DNA of 9,494 nt from NCBI GenBank assembly GCA_040377605.1, contig JBEIOK010000105.1, forward strand, positions 1 through 9,494, read 5' to 3'. The translations under genes and the position numbers were made by a program. The DNA comes from Solimonas sp040377605. GTDB lineage: Bacteria > Pseudomonadota > Gammaproteobacteria > Nevskiales > Nevskiaceae. Shown here one piece after another: positions 1 through 7,427 of this stretch. Position 1 is the stretch's first letter. Every line of letters begins with the position of its first letter. The notes below the pieces were generated by a model that saw nothing but the letters and a program-made list of their open reading frames with translations, did not search any database and was not told where the DNA came from.

Positions 1-1860
1 CTCGTCGATCCCTATGCGCCCTATCCGGCCGACGTGATCATGACCGAGACCGACGACGGTCGCGCGGTCCCCTTCGTGGTGCGCGTGGAAACCGCCGCGA
101 TCAACCGCGGCATGGCGCGCCTGTCGGTGCTGGACGATCCCGCCGCCCGCGGCGCCGATGCGCCGTTCACGCCGGTGCTGTGGAACCGCAGCGTCTACTA
201 CGTCTTCGGCGAGTCCTGCGGCGTGGGCTACCAGCAGAACCGCACCGACCCCAACATCGTGCTGGGTGCGCTGGAACTCACCGAGTTCTCGGCGGACAAC
301 CTGCTGGTCAACCTGGTCGGCATCGCCGACCGTCTCGGCAAGGGCGATCTGATCGCGCACAACACGCTCAGCGCGTTCGGCAATCACTGCAACCCGATGA
401 TCAGCGCCGAGACGACGATGATCATGAAGGAGCACATCAGCGAGCAGTACGGCCCGGTGCGGTTCGTGATCGGCACCAATGGCTCGGGGGCGGCCCTGCA
501 GCAGTACAACGCCGCCAACAACGCGCCCGGTCTGATCAGCGCGGCCATGCCGACGGCCTCGTTTGCCGATATCCTGACCACCGCGATGACCGTCGCCGAT
601 TGCGGCCTGCTGCAGAACTACTACGCCAACAGTTCGCTTGACTGGTCGCAGACCCAGCAGGCGGCCGTTAACGGCCACAACTTCCTGGCGGGCAACCAGT
701 TCAACGCGATCTGCCAGTCCTGGGTCGACGCCTTCCTCGATCTGCTCAATCCGGAGGTGGGCTGTGGTGCGGTGCCCGAGGCGGATCGCTTCCGGGGTCC
801 GGATCATCCCAACGGCCCCAACCTGAGCGGCGTGCGCTGCACGGTGCAGGATGCCAACGTCAACATCTTCGGTCGTGATCCGGCCACGGGATACGCGCGC
901 CGCCCGCTGGACAACACCGGCGTGCAGTACGGCCTGGAAACCCTGCTCAACGGCACGATCAGCGCCGAGGCCTTCCTCGATCTGAATCGCAACATCGGCG
1001 GCTTCGATATTGACGGGCGCTATGTTGCCGAGCGCATGCGCATGGACTCGGAGATGGCGCGCATCGCCTACAAGATCGGGGGTGTCATCGGCCGCGGCGC
1101 ACTGGCGGAGACGCCGGTGCTCGATCACGCGCCGTATCTCGATCTGATTCCGGTCGCCAACATCCACGAGGCGGTACGGCCGTTCATCATCCGCGCGCGT
1201 CTGGCCCAGCAGACCGGGCAGACCCAGACCATGGGGCTGTGGCGCGGCGTCGTGACCCAGGCGGATGGATACCCGGTGATGCAGGACTGGCTGGAGACGC
1301 TGGAAGCCCTGCGTCCGGCATTCGGCGGCGATCATGTCGCCGCCGTGCAGGCGTCCAAGCCGCTGCTGGCCAACGACTACTGCACCTTCGGCACCATCGG
1401 CGGACGGCTGGAGCTGCCGGACGCGATCCTGTTGCCGCTGGGGCTGGCACAACTCCCGCTGCTGCCGTCGATCGAGCCGCTGCATGCGGCATTGCCGGCC
1501 TTCGACGTCGATGTGCCGCTGCGCGTCAACGTGCCCGAGAACTTCGGCCCCGAGGGCCGCGGCCTGGGGATCTGCTCGCAGGTGCTGCCGGTGACGCGCA
1601 CGCCGCGCATGGTCGCCGGCATGCCCTTTGTCGATGACGTGATTCGCTGCCAGTTGCGGCCGGTCGATCCGGCGGACTACGGCGGCCGTCTGAGTGAATC
1701 CCAGGTGGCTGAACTGCGCGACATCTTTCCGGACGGCGTCTGCGATTACCGCAAGCCGGCGGCCGAGGATGTCGAGCGCAGTCTGATCTGGCCGTCGCTG
1801 GGCAGCACGACGCTGGTCGAGCCGTTTGAGCTGAAATGGCGCGTGGGGCGCTCGGAATAG
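1..1860 (+). CDS. DUF6351 family protein, probable exported hydrolase-like protein (5' truncated)
   Basis: The reading frame is open from base 1, so the true start lies upstream; the GTG at 34 and ATG at 40 are probably internal. About 619 residues are visible. I assign it to DUF6351 from memory of the family's sequence pattern: RDPATG followed by RRPLDNTGVQYGL near residues 294-310, FLDLNRNIGGFD, NIHEAVRPF, and a C-terminal FPDGVCDY. No reaction is established for the family. The segment IGTNGSGAALQQ (Ser at residue 162 of the visible part, codon 484-486) looks like the nucleophile elbow of an alpha/beta hydrolase. Asp381 and His389 in the DLIPVANIHE segment could be further catalytic residues; this is inference. 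Ten cysteines are present, which fits a periplasmic or secreted protein with disulfides, but any signal peptide lies outside the window. A terminator follows directly, so it is the last gene of its transcript. Confidence 0.8.
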   Translation, partial: LVDPYAPYPADVIMTETDDGRAVPFVVRVETAAINRGMARLSVLDDPAARGADAPFTPVLWNRSVYYVFGESCGVGYQQNRTDPNIVLGALELTEFSADNLLVNLVGIADRLGKGDLIAHNTLSAFGNHCNPMISAETTMIMKEHISEQYGPVRFVIGTNGSGAALQQYNAANNAPGLISAAMPTASFADILTTAMTVADCGLLQNYYANSSLDWSQTQQAAVNGHNFLAGNQFNAICQSWVDAFLDLLNPEVGCGAVPEADRFRGPDHPNGPNLSGVRCTVQDANVNIFGRDPATGYARRPLDNTGVQYGLETLLNGTISAEAFLDLNRNIGGFDIDGRYVAERMRMDSEMARIAYKIGGVIGRGALAETPVLDHAPYLDLIPVANIHEAVRPFIIRARLAQQTGQTQTMGLWRGVVTQADGYPVMQDWLETLEALRPAFGGDHVAAVQASKPLLANDYCTFGTIGGRLELPDAILLPLGLAQLPLLPSIEPLHAALPAFDVDVPLRVNVPENFGPEGRGLGICSQVLPVTRTPRMVAGMPFVDDVIRCQLRPVDPADYGGRLSESQVAELRDIFPDGVCDYRKPAAEDVERSLIWPSLGSTTLVEPFELKWRVGRSE

Positions 1861-1889
1861 TCGCGAACTAGTCTTTTCGCAGGAGTCCG

Positions 1890-1924
1890 GCCGGGGATAT
1901 CGACGACATCCCCGGCTTTTTCTT
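1890..1924 (+). terminator. Intrinsic terminator after the DUF6351 gene
   Basis: A perfect 9-bp stem (GCCGGGGAT at 1890-1898 paired with ATCCCCGGC at 1908-1916) encloses a 9-nt loop and is followed by five T, one C and two T. It begins 30 nt after the stop codon at 1858-1860. This separates the upstream gene from the tkt cluster. Confidence 0.88.
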
Positions 1925-1951
1925 GCCCGGGGGAGACCAAAACCCGACAAT
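1923..1951 (+). promoter_or_regulatory. Candidate sigma70-type promoter for tkt
   Basis: TTGCCC at 1923-1928 (4 of 6 to TTGACA) and GACAAT at 1946-1951 (4 of 6 to TATAAT) are separated by exactly 17 bp. The pair lies between the upstream terminator and the tkt start. Transcription would begin near 1958, leaving a leader of about 30 nt rich in pyrimidines (runs of T and C at 1958-1976). The call rests on motif match and position only. Confidence 0.5.
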
Positions 1952-1988
1952 ACGCGCCCTTTTTGCTCCCCCTTGGTCCTGGTGCCCT

Positions 1989-3989
1989 ATGCCGACGCGT
2001 TTCGAACTGGCCAACGCCATCCGAGTTCTCGCCATCGACGCGGTGCAGAAAGCCAACTCCGGCCACCCGGGCATGCCGATGGGCATGGCCGACATCGCCG
2101 AGGTGCTGTGGAACGACGTCCTCAGCCACAACCCGAGCAATCCGCACTGGGCCAACCGGGATCGCTTCGTGGTGTCCAACGGCCACGGCTCGATGCTGCT
2201 GTACGCGCTGCTGCACCTGACCGGCTACGACCTGCCGATCGAAGAGCTGAAGAACTTTCGCCAGTTCCACTCGAAGACGGCCGGCCATCCGGAATACGGC
2301 ATCACCCCGGGCGTTGAAACCACGACCGGCCCGCTGGGCCAGGGTCTGGCCAATGCCGTGGGCATGGCCATTGCCGAGCGGGTGCTCGCCGCGCGCTACA
2401 ACCGCGACGGCCTGAACATTGTCGACCACCACACCTATGTCTTCGTCGGCGACGGTTGCCTGATGGAAGGCATCTCGCACGAAGCCTGTTCACTGGCCGG
2501 CACACTGGGCCTGAACAAGCTGGTCGTGCTGTATGACGACAACAACATCTCGATCGATGGCGAAGTCGGCGGCTGGTTCGGCGACGACACGCCGGCGCGC
2601 TTCGAGGCCTACGGCTGGCAGGTCCTGCGTCATGTCGATGGCCACAACCCGGCCGAGATCAAGAAGGCGCTGGAGGCGGCGCGTGCCTCCACCGACAAGC
2701 CCACGCTGATCTGCTGCAAGACGGTCATCGGCTTTGGCTCGCCCAACAAGCAGGGCAAGGAAAGCTGCCACGGCGCGCCGCTGGGCGATGCCGAAATTGC
2801 GCTGGTGCGCGAGAAGCTCGCATGGCCGCATGCACCGTTCGAGATTCCGGACGCCGTGCGTAGCGAATGGGATGCGCGCAAGAGTGGACAGGCGCGCGAG
2901 CAGGCCTGGCAGATGCTGTTCCGCGACTATGCGGCCAAGTATCCGCAGGACGCTGCCGAGTTTGAGCGTCGCATGCGTGGGGACCTGCCAGCCGACTGGG
3001 CGCAGACGATTGCGGCCGTGATTGCCGAAGCCGCTCGCGTCGACAAGCCGGTGGCCACGCGCAAGGCCAGCAAGAATGTGCTCGACACGCTCGCGGCCAA
3101 GCTGCCGGAACTGTTCGGCGGCTCCGCCGACCTGTCCGAGTCCAACTGCACCGATTTCAAGGGCCACGTCTCGCTGCGTCACGGCAAGCTCGCGGGCAAT
3201 TACGTCAACTACGGCGTGCGCGAGTTCGGCATGTCGGCCGCCATCAATGGCGCCGCGCTGCACGGCGGCCTGATTCCGTTCGGCGGCACCTTCCTGGTGT
3301 TCTCGGACTACTCGCGCAATGCCCTGCGTATGGCTGCGCTGATGAAGCTGCGCAGCATCTTCGTGCTGACCCATGACTCCGTCGGCCTCGGTGAAGACGG
3401 GCCGACCCACCAGGCGGTCGAGCATGTGGCCTCGCTGCGCCTGATTCCGGGCCTGCACGTGTGGCGTCCGGCCGACCAGTTCGAGACGGCGATCGCCTGG
3501 AAGTCGGCCATCGAGCGCAAGGACGGCCCCTCGGCACTCGCGCTGTCGCGCCAGAACCTGCCGCCGCAGGTGCATCCGGAAGCGCACATCGCCAACGCGG
3601 CGCGCGGCGGATACGTGCTGTGGGAGCCGGCGGCGCCGGCGCAGGCCGTGATCATCGCCACCGGCTCGGAAGTTCAGCTTGCGGTCGATGCGGCCAAGCG
3701 GCTGGCCGAACAGGGCAAGGCCGTGCGCGTCGTGTCGATGCCATGCGCCGACCTTTTCCTGGCACAGGACGCCGCCTATCGCGCTTCGGTGCTGCCGCCG
3801 GCCCTCAGCCGGCGTCTGGCGGTCGAGGCCGGCGTGTCGCTGTACTGGCGCGCGTTCGTGGGCCTGGAGGGTGACGTCATCGGCGTCGATACCTTCGGCG
3901 AGTCGGCGCCGGCCGCTGCCGTGTTCAAGCATTTCGGGTTGACCGTGGACACTGTCGTCGCACGGGTGGATTCACTGTTAATGGCCTAA
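1989..3989 (+). CDS. tkt: Transketolase
   Basis: Thiamine-diphosphate enzyme of the cytoplasm that moves two-carbon units between sugar phosphates in the non-oxidative pentose phosphate pathway (and the Calvin cycle where present). The 666-residue length matches bacterial transketolases (about 660). Visible landmarks are SGHPGMPMGMADI with His26; the ThDP/metal motif from GDG (154-156) to DDNNISIDG (Asn185, Ile187); the pyrimidine-domain glutamate Glu412 in YGVREFGM; and His462 in THDSVGLGEDGPTHQ. No key residue is missing. I chose ATG 1989 because the protein then begins MPTRFELANAIR, the usual start; the frame extends upstream to a TTG at 1923, but that would overlap the promoter and add residues the family lacks. 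No strong Shine-Dalgarno precedes the start. gap begins 17 nt after the stop, so the two are almost certainly co-transcribed. Confidence 0.97.
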   Translation: MPTRFELANAIRVLAIDAVQKANSGHPGMPMGMADIAEVLWNDVLSHNPSNPHWANRDRFVVSNGHGSMLLYALLHLTGYDLPIEELKNFRQFHSKTAGHPEYGITPGVETTTGPLGQGLANAVGMAIAERVLAARYNRDGLNIVDHHTYVFVGDGCLMEGISHEACSLAGTLGLNKLVVLYDDNNISIDGEVGGWFGDDTPARFEAYGWQVLRHVDGHNPAEIKKALEAARASTDKPTLICCKTVIGFGSPNKQGKESCHGAPLGDAEIALVREKLAWPHAPFEIPDAVRSEWDARKSGQAREQAWQMLFRDYAAKYPQDAAEFERRMRGDLPADWAQTIAAVIAEAARVDKPVATRKASKNVLDTLAAKLPELFGGSADLSESNCTDFKGHVSLRHGKLAGNYVNYGVREFGMSAAINGAALHGGLIPFGGTFLVFSDYSRNALRMAALMKLRSIFVLTHDSVGLGEDGPTHQAVEHVASLRLIPGLHVWRPADQFETAIAWKSAIERKDGPSALALSRQNLPPQVHPEAHIANAARGGYVLWEPAAPAQAVIIATGSEVQLAVDAAKRLAEQGKAVRVVSMPCADLFLAQDAAYRASVLPPALSRRLAVEAGVSLYWRAFVGLEGDVIGVDTFGESAPAAAVFKHFGLTVDTVVARVDSLLMA

Positions 3990-4006
3990 CTGGCAAGGAA
4001 ACTGCA

Positions 4007-5011
4007 ATGACTGTGAAAGTGGGTATCAACGGCTTTGGCCGTATCGGTCGCAACGTCCTGCGCGCTGCCGTGCAGAACTTCGGTGGCGACATCGAGATCG
4101 TCGGCATCAACGATCTGCTCGAGCCGGACTACCTCGCCTACATGCTCCAGTACGACTCGGTGCACGGCCGCTTCAAGGGCGACATCGCCGTCAAGGACGG
4201 CGCGCTGTTCATCAACGGCAAGAAGATCCGTCTGACCCAGGAGCGCGATCCGGCCAACCTCAAGTGGAACGAGATCGGCGCTGACGTCGTCATCGAATCC
4301 ACCGGTCTGTTCCTCGACAAGGCCAGCGCCGAGAAGCATCTGGCGGCCGGCGCCAAGAAAGTCATCATGTCGGCGCCGTCGAAGGACGACACGCCGATGT
4401 TTGTTTACGGCGTGAACCACAAGAGCTACGCCGGCCAGGCGATCGTCTCCAATGCCTCGTGCACCACCAACTGCCTGGCGCCGCTGGCCAAGGTCATCAA
4501 TGACAAGTGGGGCATCAAGCGCGGTCTGATGACGACCGTGCATGCCGCGACGGCAACGCAGAAGACGGTCGACGGCCCGTCGGCCAAGGACTGGCGCGGT
4601 GGCCGCGGCATCCTCGAGAACATCATTCCGTCCAGCACCGGCGCCGCCAAGGCCGTCGGCGTGGTCATTCCGGAGCTCAACAAGAAGCTGACCGGCATGT
4701 CCTTCCGCGTGCCCACGTCCGACGTCTCGGTCGTCGATCTGACCTGCGAACTGGAAAAGGAAGCCAGCTACGAAGAGATCAAGGCCGAGATCAAGGCGCA
4801 GTCCGAAGGTGCGCTCAAGGGCATCCTCGGCTACACCGAAGACAAGGTGGTGGCGACCGACTTCGTCGGTGATGCCCGCACCTCGATCTTCGACGCCGAC
4901 GCCGGCATCGCACTGGACAAGACCTTCGTCAAGCTCGTGAGCTGGTATGACAACGAGTGGGGCTACTCCAACAAGTGCCTGGAAATGGTGCGCGTGGTGG
5001 CAGCCAAGTAA
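4007..5011 (+). CDS. gap: Glyceraldehyde-3-phosphate dehydrogenase, type I, NAD-dependent
   Basis: Cytoplasmic glycolytic enzyme that oxidatively phosphorylates glyceraldehyde-3-phosphate to 1,3-bisphosphoglycerate. It has 334 residues, the normal length. The Rossmann motif GINGFGRIGR is at 6-15; Asn35-Asp36-Leu37 after the second strand fits NAD rather than NADP use. The catalytic cysteine is Cys152 in SNASCTTNC, with His179 in TTVHAATATQ as the base. SSTGAAKAVG and FRVPTSDVSVVDLT are GAPDH signatures. These distinguish it from erythrose-4-phosphate dehydrogenase (Epd), which lacks the SSTGAAKAVG segment and occupies the slot before pgk in some gammaproteobacteria. A good ribosome site (AAGGA at 3995-3999) sits 7 nt before the ATG. 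It follows tkt by 17 nt, and a terminator-like hairpin lies between it and pgk. Confidence 0.97.
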   Translation: MTVKVGINGFGRIGRNVLRAAVQNFGGDIEIVGINDLLEPDYLAYMLQYDSVHGRFKGDIAVKDGALFINGKKIRLTQERDPANLKWNEIGADVVIESTGLFLDKASAEKHLAAGAKKVIMSAPSKDDTPMFVYGVNHKSYAGQAIVSNASCTTNCLAPLAKVINDKWGIKRGLMTTVHAATATQKTVDGPSAKDWRGGRGILENIIPSSTGAAKAVGVVIPELNKKLTGMSFRVPTSDVSVVDLTCELEKEASYEEIKAEIKAQSEGALKGILGYTEDKVVATDFVGDARTSIFDADAGIALDKTFVKLVSWYDNEWGYSNKCLEMVRVVAAK

Positions 5012-5028
5012 ACGCAGCAACAATCCGG

Positions 5029-5058
5029 AAAGCCCCGCTCGCGGGGCTTTTCGTTTTT
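5029..5058 (+). terminator. Terminator-like hairpin between gap and pgk
   Basis: A 9-bp stem (AAAGCCCCG at 5029-5037 with CGGGGCTTT at 5042-5050) closes a 4-nt loop and is followed by TCGTTTTT. It begins 18 nt after the gap stop and ends about 26 nt before the pgk start. Hairpin plus T-rich tail is the normal form of an intrinsic terminator, though the tail is broken by CG, so termination may be partial. pgk must then depend on read-through or on a promoter inside gap. Confidence 0.78.
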
Positions 5059-5083
5059 AGGAATTCGCAACGGAAGAAATGTC

Positions 5084-6262
5084 ATGACCGTCCTACGCAT
5101 GTCCGATCTCGATCTCGCTGGCAAGCGCGTGCTGATCCGTCAGGATCTGAATGTGCCGATCCACAACGGGCGCATCACCTCGGATGCGCGCCTGCGCGCC
5201 TCGCTGCCCACGCTCAAGCTCGCACTGGAAAAAGGCGCCTCCGTCCTGGTGACCTCGCACCTCGGTCGCCCCAAGGCCGGCAAGTTCGAGCCCGAGCATT
5301 CGCTGACCCTGGTGGCCGCATGGCTGTCCGAGCAGCTGGGACGCACGGTGCCGCTGATCACCAACTGGATCGACGGACTGTCGCTGCAGCCGGGCCAGAT
5401 CGTGCTCGGCGAGAACACGCGCTTCCTCAAGGGCGAGAAGGAAAACGACGAAGCGCTGTCGAAGAAGATGGCGGCCCTGTGCGACGTCTATGTGATGGAT
5501 GCGTTTGGTACGGCGCACCGTGCGGAAGTTTCCACCCATGGTGTCGCGCGCTTCGCACCGGTGGCCTGCGCAGGCCCGCTGCTGGCAGCCGAACTCGATG
5601 CGCTGGGCAAGGCCCTGGCGACGCCGAAGAAGCCGCTGGCCGTGATCGTCGGCGGCAGCAAGGTGTCGACCAAGCTCGATCTGCTCGACAACCTCGCGGA
5701 TGTGGCCGACCAGCTGATCGTCGGCGGCGGCATTGCCAATACCTTCCTCGCGGCAGTCGGCAAGCCGGTCGGCAAGTCGCTGCATGAAGCCGACATGCTC
5801 GACAAGGCACGCAGCATCCTCGACAAGATCCGCACGCGCGGCGGCGATATCCCGCTGCCGGAAGATGTGGTGGTTGCGCCGGAGTTCTCCGCCGAGGCGC
5901 ATGCCGAAGTGCGGCTTGCCGATGAAGTCGAAGCCGATGAGATGATCCTCGACATCGGCCCGAAGACGCGCCAGAAGCTCGCCGCGCTGCTGAAGACCAG
6001 CGGCACCATCGTCTGGAATGGCCCCGTGGGCGTGTTCGAATACGACAGCTTCGCCGCCGGCACCCAGGCCATTGCCGAGGCCATTGCTGCGAGTCCCGCG
6101 TTCTCGCTCGCGGGCGGCGGCGACACGCTGGCTGCCATCGACAAGTTCAAGGTCGCCGACCGTATCGACTACATCTCCACCGGCGGCGGCGCGTTCCTGG
6201 AGTTCCTGGAAGGCAAGAAGCTGCCGGCGGTGGAAATCCTCGAGCAGCGCGCCAAGGGCTGA
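5084..6262 (+). CDS. pgk: Phosphoglycerate kinase
   Basis: Monomeric cytoplasmic enzyme that transfers phosphate from 1,3-bisphosphoglycerate to ADP, the first ATP-forming step of glycolysis; it runs in reverse in gluconeogenesis. Its 392 residues match the bacterial norm. N-terminal substrate-binding features are RQDLNVP (19-25), VTSHLGRP, GENTRF and DAFGTAHR. C-terminal nucleotide-binding features are VGGSKVSTK, VGGGIANTFL, WNGPVGVFE (from Trp311), the GGGDT loop (344-348) and STGGGAFLEFLEG. All expected motifs are intact. The start at 5084 has a ribosome site (GGAAG at 5072-5076, 7 nt away) and gives MTVLRMSDLDLAGKR, which aligns with E. coli Pgk; the ATG at 5099 is internal. It is downstream of gap and preceded by a terminator-like hairpin. 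pyk and fba, often next in related bacteria, do not follow it here. Confidence 0.97.
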   Translation: MTVLRMSDLDLAGKRVLIRQDLNVPIHNGRITSDARLRASLPTLKLALEKGASVLVTSHLGRPKAGKFEPEHSLTLVAAWLSEQLGRTVPLITNWIDGLSLQPGQIVLGENTRFLKGEKENDEALSKKMAALCDVYVMDAFGTAHRAEVSTHGVARFAPVACAGPLLAAELDALGKALATPKKPLAVIVGGSKVSTKLDLLDNLADVADQLIVGGGIANTFLAAVGKPVGKSLHEADMLDKARSILDKIRTRGGDIPLPEDVVVAPEFSAEAHAEVRLADEVEADEMILDIGPKTRQKLAALLKTSGTIVWNGPVGVFEYDSFAAGTQAIAEAIAASPAFSLAGGGDTLAAIDKFKVADRIDYISTGGGAFLEFLEGKKLPAVEILEQRAKG

Positions 6263-6270
6263 TGCGGGAT

Positions 6271-6299
6271 CGCGCCGCGGCGAACTTCGTCGCGGCGCG
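6271..6299 (+). terminator. Strong GC hairpin after pgk, no T tail
   Basis: CGCGCCGCG at 6271-6279 pairs perfectly with CGCGGCGCG at 6291-6299. Inside it, GCGA (6280-6283) pairs with TCGT (6287-6290) with one G-U, giving about 13 bp around a 3-nt loop. It begins 8 nt after the pgk stop. There is no T run, so it may protect the 3' end of the mRNA or act as a weak or Rho-assisted stop rather than a classical intrinsic terminator. Confidence 0.6.
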
Positions 6300-6326
6300 G
6301 GCGGTCTGAGTCCCGGTCCCTGACTT

Positions 6327-6331
6327 GAGGA
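6327..6331 (+). promoter_or_regulatory. Ribosome binding site that fixes a GTG start
   Basis: GAGGA lies 6 nt before the GTG at 6338. The competing ATG at 6356 has no such sequence in front of it (its upstream bases are GCCAGAACACGCC), so the GTG is the better start for the TerB-DUF697 gene. Confidence 0.75.
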
Positions 6332-6337
6332 ATATCC

Positions 6338-7306
6338 GTGACGCCAGAACACGCCATGCTGACGCTTACCCTGTTCGCCGCCTTCGTTGATGGCGCCAAG
6401 GATGATCGCGAGCGCGAACACATCCGCCGCTTTGCCGAGAGCCTGGAAGGCGAGGACACAGCATTGCCACGTCTGTATCAGGACGTCCTGCTGCGCAGGG
6501 TGTCGCTCGCTGACGCCGCAGCGGCGCTACCCGAGCTGGGCCAGCGGCAACTGGCCTACGAGATGGCGGTCGGGGTCTGCGAGGCCGATGGTCGCCAGTG
6601 CGAGGCCGAGCAGCGCTTCCTGCGCGAACTGAAAACCCTGCTGAAACTCGACGGCGATACCCAGACGCAGGAAGCGGAACGCCAGGCCACGGCGCTGGCC
6701 GAGCTGCCGCCACTGGTCGCCACGCCGGTTGATCCGCCGGCCCCCGCGTCGACGCGCGGAGCGGCCCCGCCGGCTGCCGCGGCCGTCAACGAAGCCGAGA
6801 TCGACCAGTCGATTCTCAACGCCTCGATCCTCAACGGCGCGCTGGAGCTGCTGCCGCAGTCCTGGGCGTCGATGGCCATCATCCCGCTGCAGGTGCGGAT
6901 GGTCTACGGCATCGGCAAGCGCTATGGCTATGAACTTGATCAGGGCCACATCAAGGAATTCCTGGCGACCGTGGGCGTCGGCATGACGTCGCAGTACCTG
7001 GAACAGTTCGGTCGCAAGCTGTTGGGTGGATTGCTGGGCGCGATGGCAGGGCGCACCGTCGGCAAGGTTGGCCGCGCGGCCACCGGCATCGCATTCTCGT
7101 TTGCGTCGACCTATGCGCTCGGGCAGATCGCCAAGCGCTACTACGGCGGCGGCCGCACGATGAATGCGCCGCTGCTGCAGTCCGAGTTCCAGCGCCTGCT
7201 GGAGCCGGCGCGCAAGCTCCAGGGTCAGTATCTGCCGCAGATCCAGCAACGCGCCGCCACCCTGGACCCGACGCAGATCCTGTCGATGGTGCGCGGCGCC
7301 CGCTGA
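6338..7306 (+). CDS. TerB-like / DUF697 (YcjF-type) two-domain protein
   Basis: A 322-residue protein of unknown function. Residues about 8-105 look like a TerB-type helical domain: two acidic turns, VDGAKDDRERE (17-27) and CEADGRQCEAEQRFL (81-95), resemble the paired metal-binding helices of the TerB family. A Pro/Ala-rich linker follows (about 107-150). Residues about 158-285 resemble DUF697, the C-terminal domain of YcjF-like proteins: IIPLQVRMVYGIGKRYG, then HIKEFLATVG, then a Gly/Ala-rich amphipathic stretch with STYALGQIAKRYY. DUF697 proteins are usually membrane-associated and some are linked to GTPases; none is visible here. There is no signal peptide, so the TerB part should face the cytoplasm. 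Start at GTG 6338, chosen by its ribosome site; the ATG at 6356 would shorten it by six residues. It starts 75 nt after pgk, past a strong hairpin. Tellurite resistance should not be inferred from the TerB label alone. Confidence 0.8.
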   Translation: MTPEHAMLTLTLFAAFVDGAKDDREREHIRRFAESLEGEDTALPRLYQDVLLRRVSLADAAAALPELGQRQLAYEMAVGVCEADGRQCEAEQRFLRELKTLLKLDGDTQTQEAERQATALAELPPLVATPVDPPAPASTRGAAPPAAAAVNEAEIDQSILNASILNGALELLPQSWASMAIIPLQVRMVYGIGKRYGYELDQGHIKEFLATVGVGMTSQYLEQFGRKLLGGLLGAMAGRTVGKVGRAATGIAFSFASTYALGQIAKRYYGGGRTMNAPLLQSEFQRLLEPARKLQGQYLPQIQQRAATLDPTQILSMVRGAR

Positions 7307-7400
7307 CCGGGGCTGGCGACCGGCGTTTTGTGACCGTCGTCCCGGGTTTTCTGCGAGGCTTGTCGTAGCGTTTGCGCTCGACCGGAGCACTGGACCGGCG
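7305..7400 (+). repeat. Paired GACCGG direct repeats before the secreted-protein gene
   Basis: GACCGG-N7-GACCGGCG occurs at 7305-7325 and again at 7380-7400, with the same 13-bp offset inside each pair and 75 bp between pairs. The first pair overlaps the stop codon of the TerB-DUF697 gene; the second ends 27 nt before the next ATG. It could be a binding site for a regulator, or chance in GC-rich DNA. I see no convincing -35/-10 pair in this 121-nt gap. Confidence 0.4.
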
Positions 7401-7427
7401 GTTTCCAGTGAGAGCAGGAGTACGACG

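Noticed and set aside
1923..1988. In-frame 22-codon upstream extension of tkt from a TTG
   Set aside because: It overlaps the candidate promoter and terminator tail, and transketolases start at the equivalent of ATG 1989.
2490..3932. 480-residue open frame on the minus strand opposite tkt
   Set aside because: It lies wholly antisense to a certain gene, its translation is Arg/Gly/His-rich without recognisable motifs, and such frames are expected in GC-rich DNA.
3986..5023. 345-residue minus-strand frame opposite gap
   Set aside because: It mirrors gap almost exactly, as expected from codon bias, and has no independent signature.
5093..6421. 442-residue open frame on the minus strand opposite pgk
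   Set aside because: Antisense shadow of pgk with no family motif; it also runs into the start of the next plus-strand gene.
6338..7306. Reading the TerB-like gene as a tellurite-resistance determinant
   Set aside because: No other ter genes are nearby, and TerB-type domains occur in many unrelated proteins.
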